Shown: positions 5,705-6,121 of the stretch, one piece after another
Layout of the letters: every line of letters starts with the position of its first letter
Position numbering within the stretch: the stretch's first letter is position 1
Origin: Acidimicrobiaceae bacterium
GTDB taxonomy: Bacteria; Actinomycetota; Acidimicrobiia; Acidimicrobiales; RAAP-2
Reading direction: 5' to 3'
Assembly (NCBI GenBank): GCA_030838245.1
Contig: JAUTXB010000246.1
Coordinates: 1 to 6,121, forward strand
Length of the DNA: 6,121 nt
Notes under the pieces: model-generated
What the model saw: the letters and a program-made list of their open reading frames with translations, nothing else
The model's database searches: none
What the model was told of the DNA's origin: nothing
Position numbers and translations under genes: made by a program

Positions 5705-6121
5705 AGGGCCGCCTCCAGGTTCCACGCCGCGCACAGGTCGTCGTGGTCCTCTCCGGTCACCACGGTGACGCCGGGAAATCGTGGGACGGCGGAACCGATC
5801 GGGGCCACCGAGACCACCACCACCCGCTGGAAGCGGCGGCGCAACCCGGCGATGGCCGGAAGGTCGGCTGCATCGAGCTGGCCGGTGACCACGATCAGAG
5901 CGGTGCCCCCGCGCTCTCGGCGGAGCAACGACAGGTCCGAGACGATGGCGCCGCGCTCGTCGGGCTTCACCGCGGTGAGCTGGTCGAGGAGAGCCTGGGG
6001 CTCGCGCTGGCGGGGACCGCCCACCTGGGTGCCGTTGGTCGTGCGCAACTGCACCGGCGCCTTGCCCACCGCCGCGCAATTGACGACCGAGGCGGCCACG
6101 TCGACTGCCGTCTCGAAGGTC
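5701..6121 (-). CDS. DUF58 protein (VWA-like), C-terminal part; N-terminus outside window
   Basis: The frame is open from the right edge to the TGA at 5701-5703, giving 139 visible residues; the GTG at 6099 is internal. The visible part starts with 'TFETAVDVAAS', which resembles the conserved helix near the end of the DUF58 domain. It continues with alternating strands and helices, including the hydrophobic strand 'TALIVVTG' and 'RVVVVSV', as in a VWA-like Rossmann fold. Any MIDAS metal-site residues (D-x-S-x-S) would lie upstream and cannot be checked. DUF58 proteins are commonly encoded between a MoxR AAA+ ATPase and a TgpA-like protein, and the 4-base overlap with the next gene fits such an operon. 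The trio is thought to act in envelope maturation or stress, but the exact role of DUF58 is not known. Confidence 0.82.
   Translation of the reverse strand, partial: TFETAVDVAASVVNCAAVGKAPVQLRTTNGTQVGGPRQREPQALLDQLTAVKPDERGAIVSDLSLLRRERGGTALIVVTGQLDAADLPAIAGLRRRFQRVVVVSVAPIGSAVPRFPGVTVVTGEDHDDLCAAWNLEAAL
5712..5716 (-). promoter_or_regulatory. Ribosome binding site fixing the TgpA-like start
   Basis: On the - strand a full GGAGG lies 7 bases before the GTG at 5704, inside the last codons of the DUF58 gene. This ideal spacing and the GTGA stop/start overlap decide the start against the longer upstream reading, and point to coupled translation. Confidence 0.75.

Noticed and set aside
5705..6079. 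A 125-residue N-terminal extension of the TgpA-like protein
   Set aside because: It lies over the DUF58 gene in another frame, is Arg/Gly/Pro-rich with no hydrophobic or domain features, and the GTG at 5704 has an ideal GGAGG and the expected GTGA overlap.
1..6121. CRISPR arrays, tRNA or rRNA genes, insertion sequences
   Set aside because: No regularly spaced repeats, tRNA-like cloverleaf sequence, transposase motifs or flanking inverted repeats were seen; nearly all of the window is coding.

Overview
The window is very GC-rich, with strong G/C preference at third codon positions and GTG starts. It also carries a DUF58/TgpA-type gene pair and an Hanks-type Ser/Thr kinase with a long Pro/Glu-rich tail. 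Together these suggest a high-GC actinomycete (Actinomycetota, possibly an acidimicrobial lineage). The lineage is inferred from style only; there is no rRNA or other marker gene here.

Layout. (1) Positions 1-1161, + strand: the 3' part of a gene for an exported protein that is almost entirely a seven-repeat beta-propeller of the BNR/Ycf48-like kind. Each repeat carries a pair of cysteines. (2) Positions 1162-1289: a 128-base gap with a possible promoter, an AT-rich imperfect dyad and the ribosome binding site of the next gene. (3) Positions 1290-3449, + strand: a complete Ser/Thr protein kinase of 719 residues. Its N-terminal catalytic domain has all key residues. It is followed by about 420 residues of disordered Pro/Glu/Ala-rich sequence with no membrane segment. 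(4) Positions 3446-5704, - strand: a complete 752-residue polytopic membrane protein of the TgpA/DUF3488-transglutaminase type. Its transglutaminase fold lacks the catalytic Cys and His. (5) Positions 5701-6121, - strand: the 3' end of a DUF58 (VWA-like) gene, overlapping the TgpA-like start by 4 bases (GTGA).

How the parts may work together. DUF58 and TgpA-like proteins are usually encoded next to a MoxR AAA+ ATPase, which would be expected just beyond the right edge. That trio is generally thought to act on envelope processes. The kinase gene faces this operon, and the two stop codons overlap, so there is no intergenic space for a dedicated terminator. The kinase and propeller genes point the same way and could be one transcription unit, or the kinase may have its own promoter. 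A link between kinase signalling, the exported propeller and the membrane-bound TgpA-like protein is plausible from proximity but not shown by the sequence.

The points most worth a second look are the apparently non-catalytic transglutaminase domain, the regular disulfide-type cysteine pairs of the propeller, an isolated phosphothreonine-like motif in the kinase tail, and the stop-to-stop overlap with a stable hairpin beside it.
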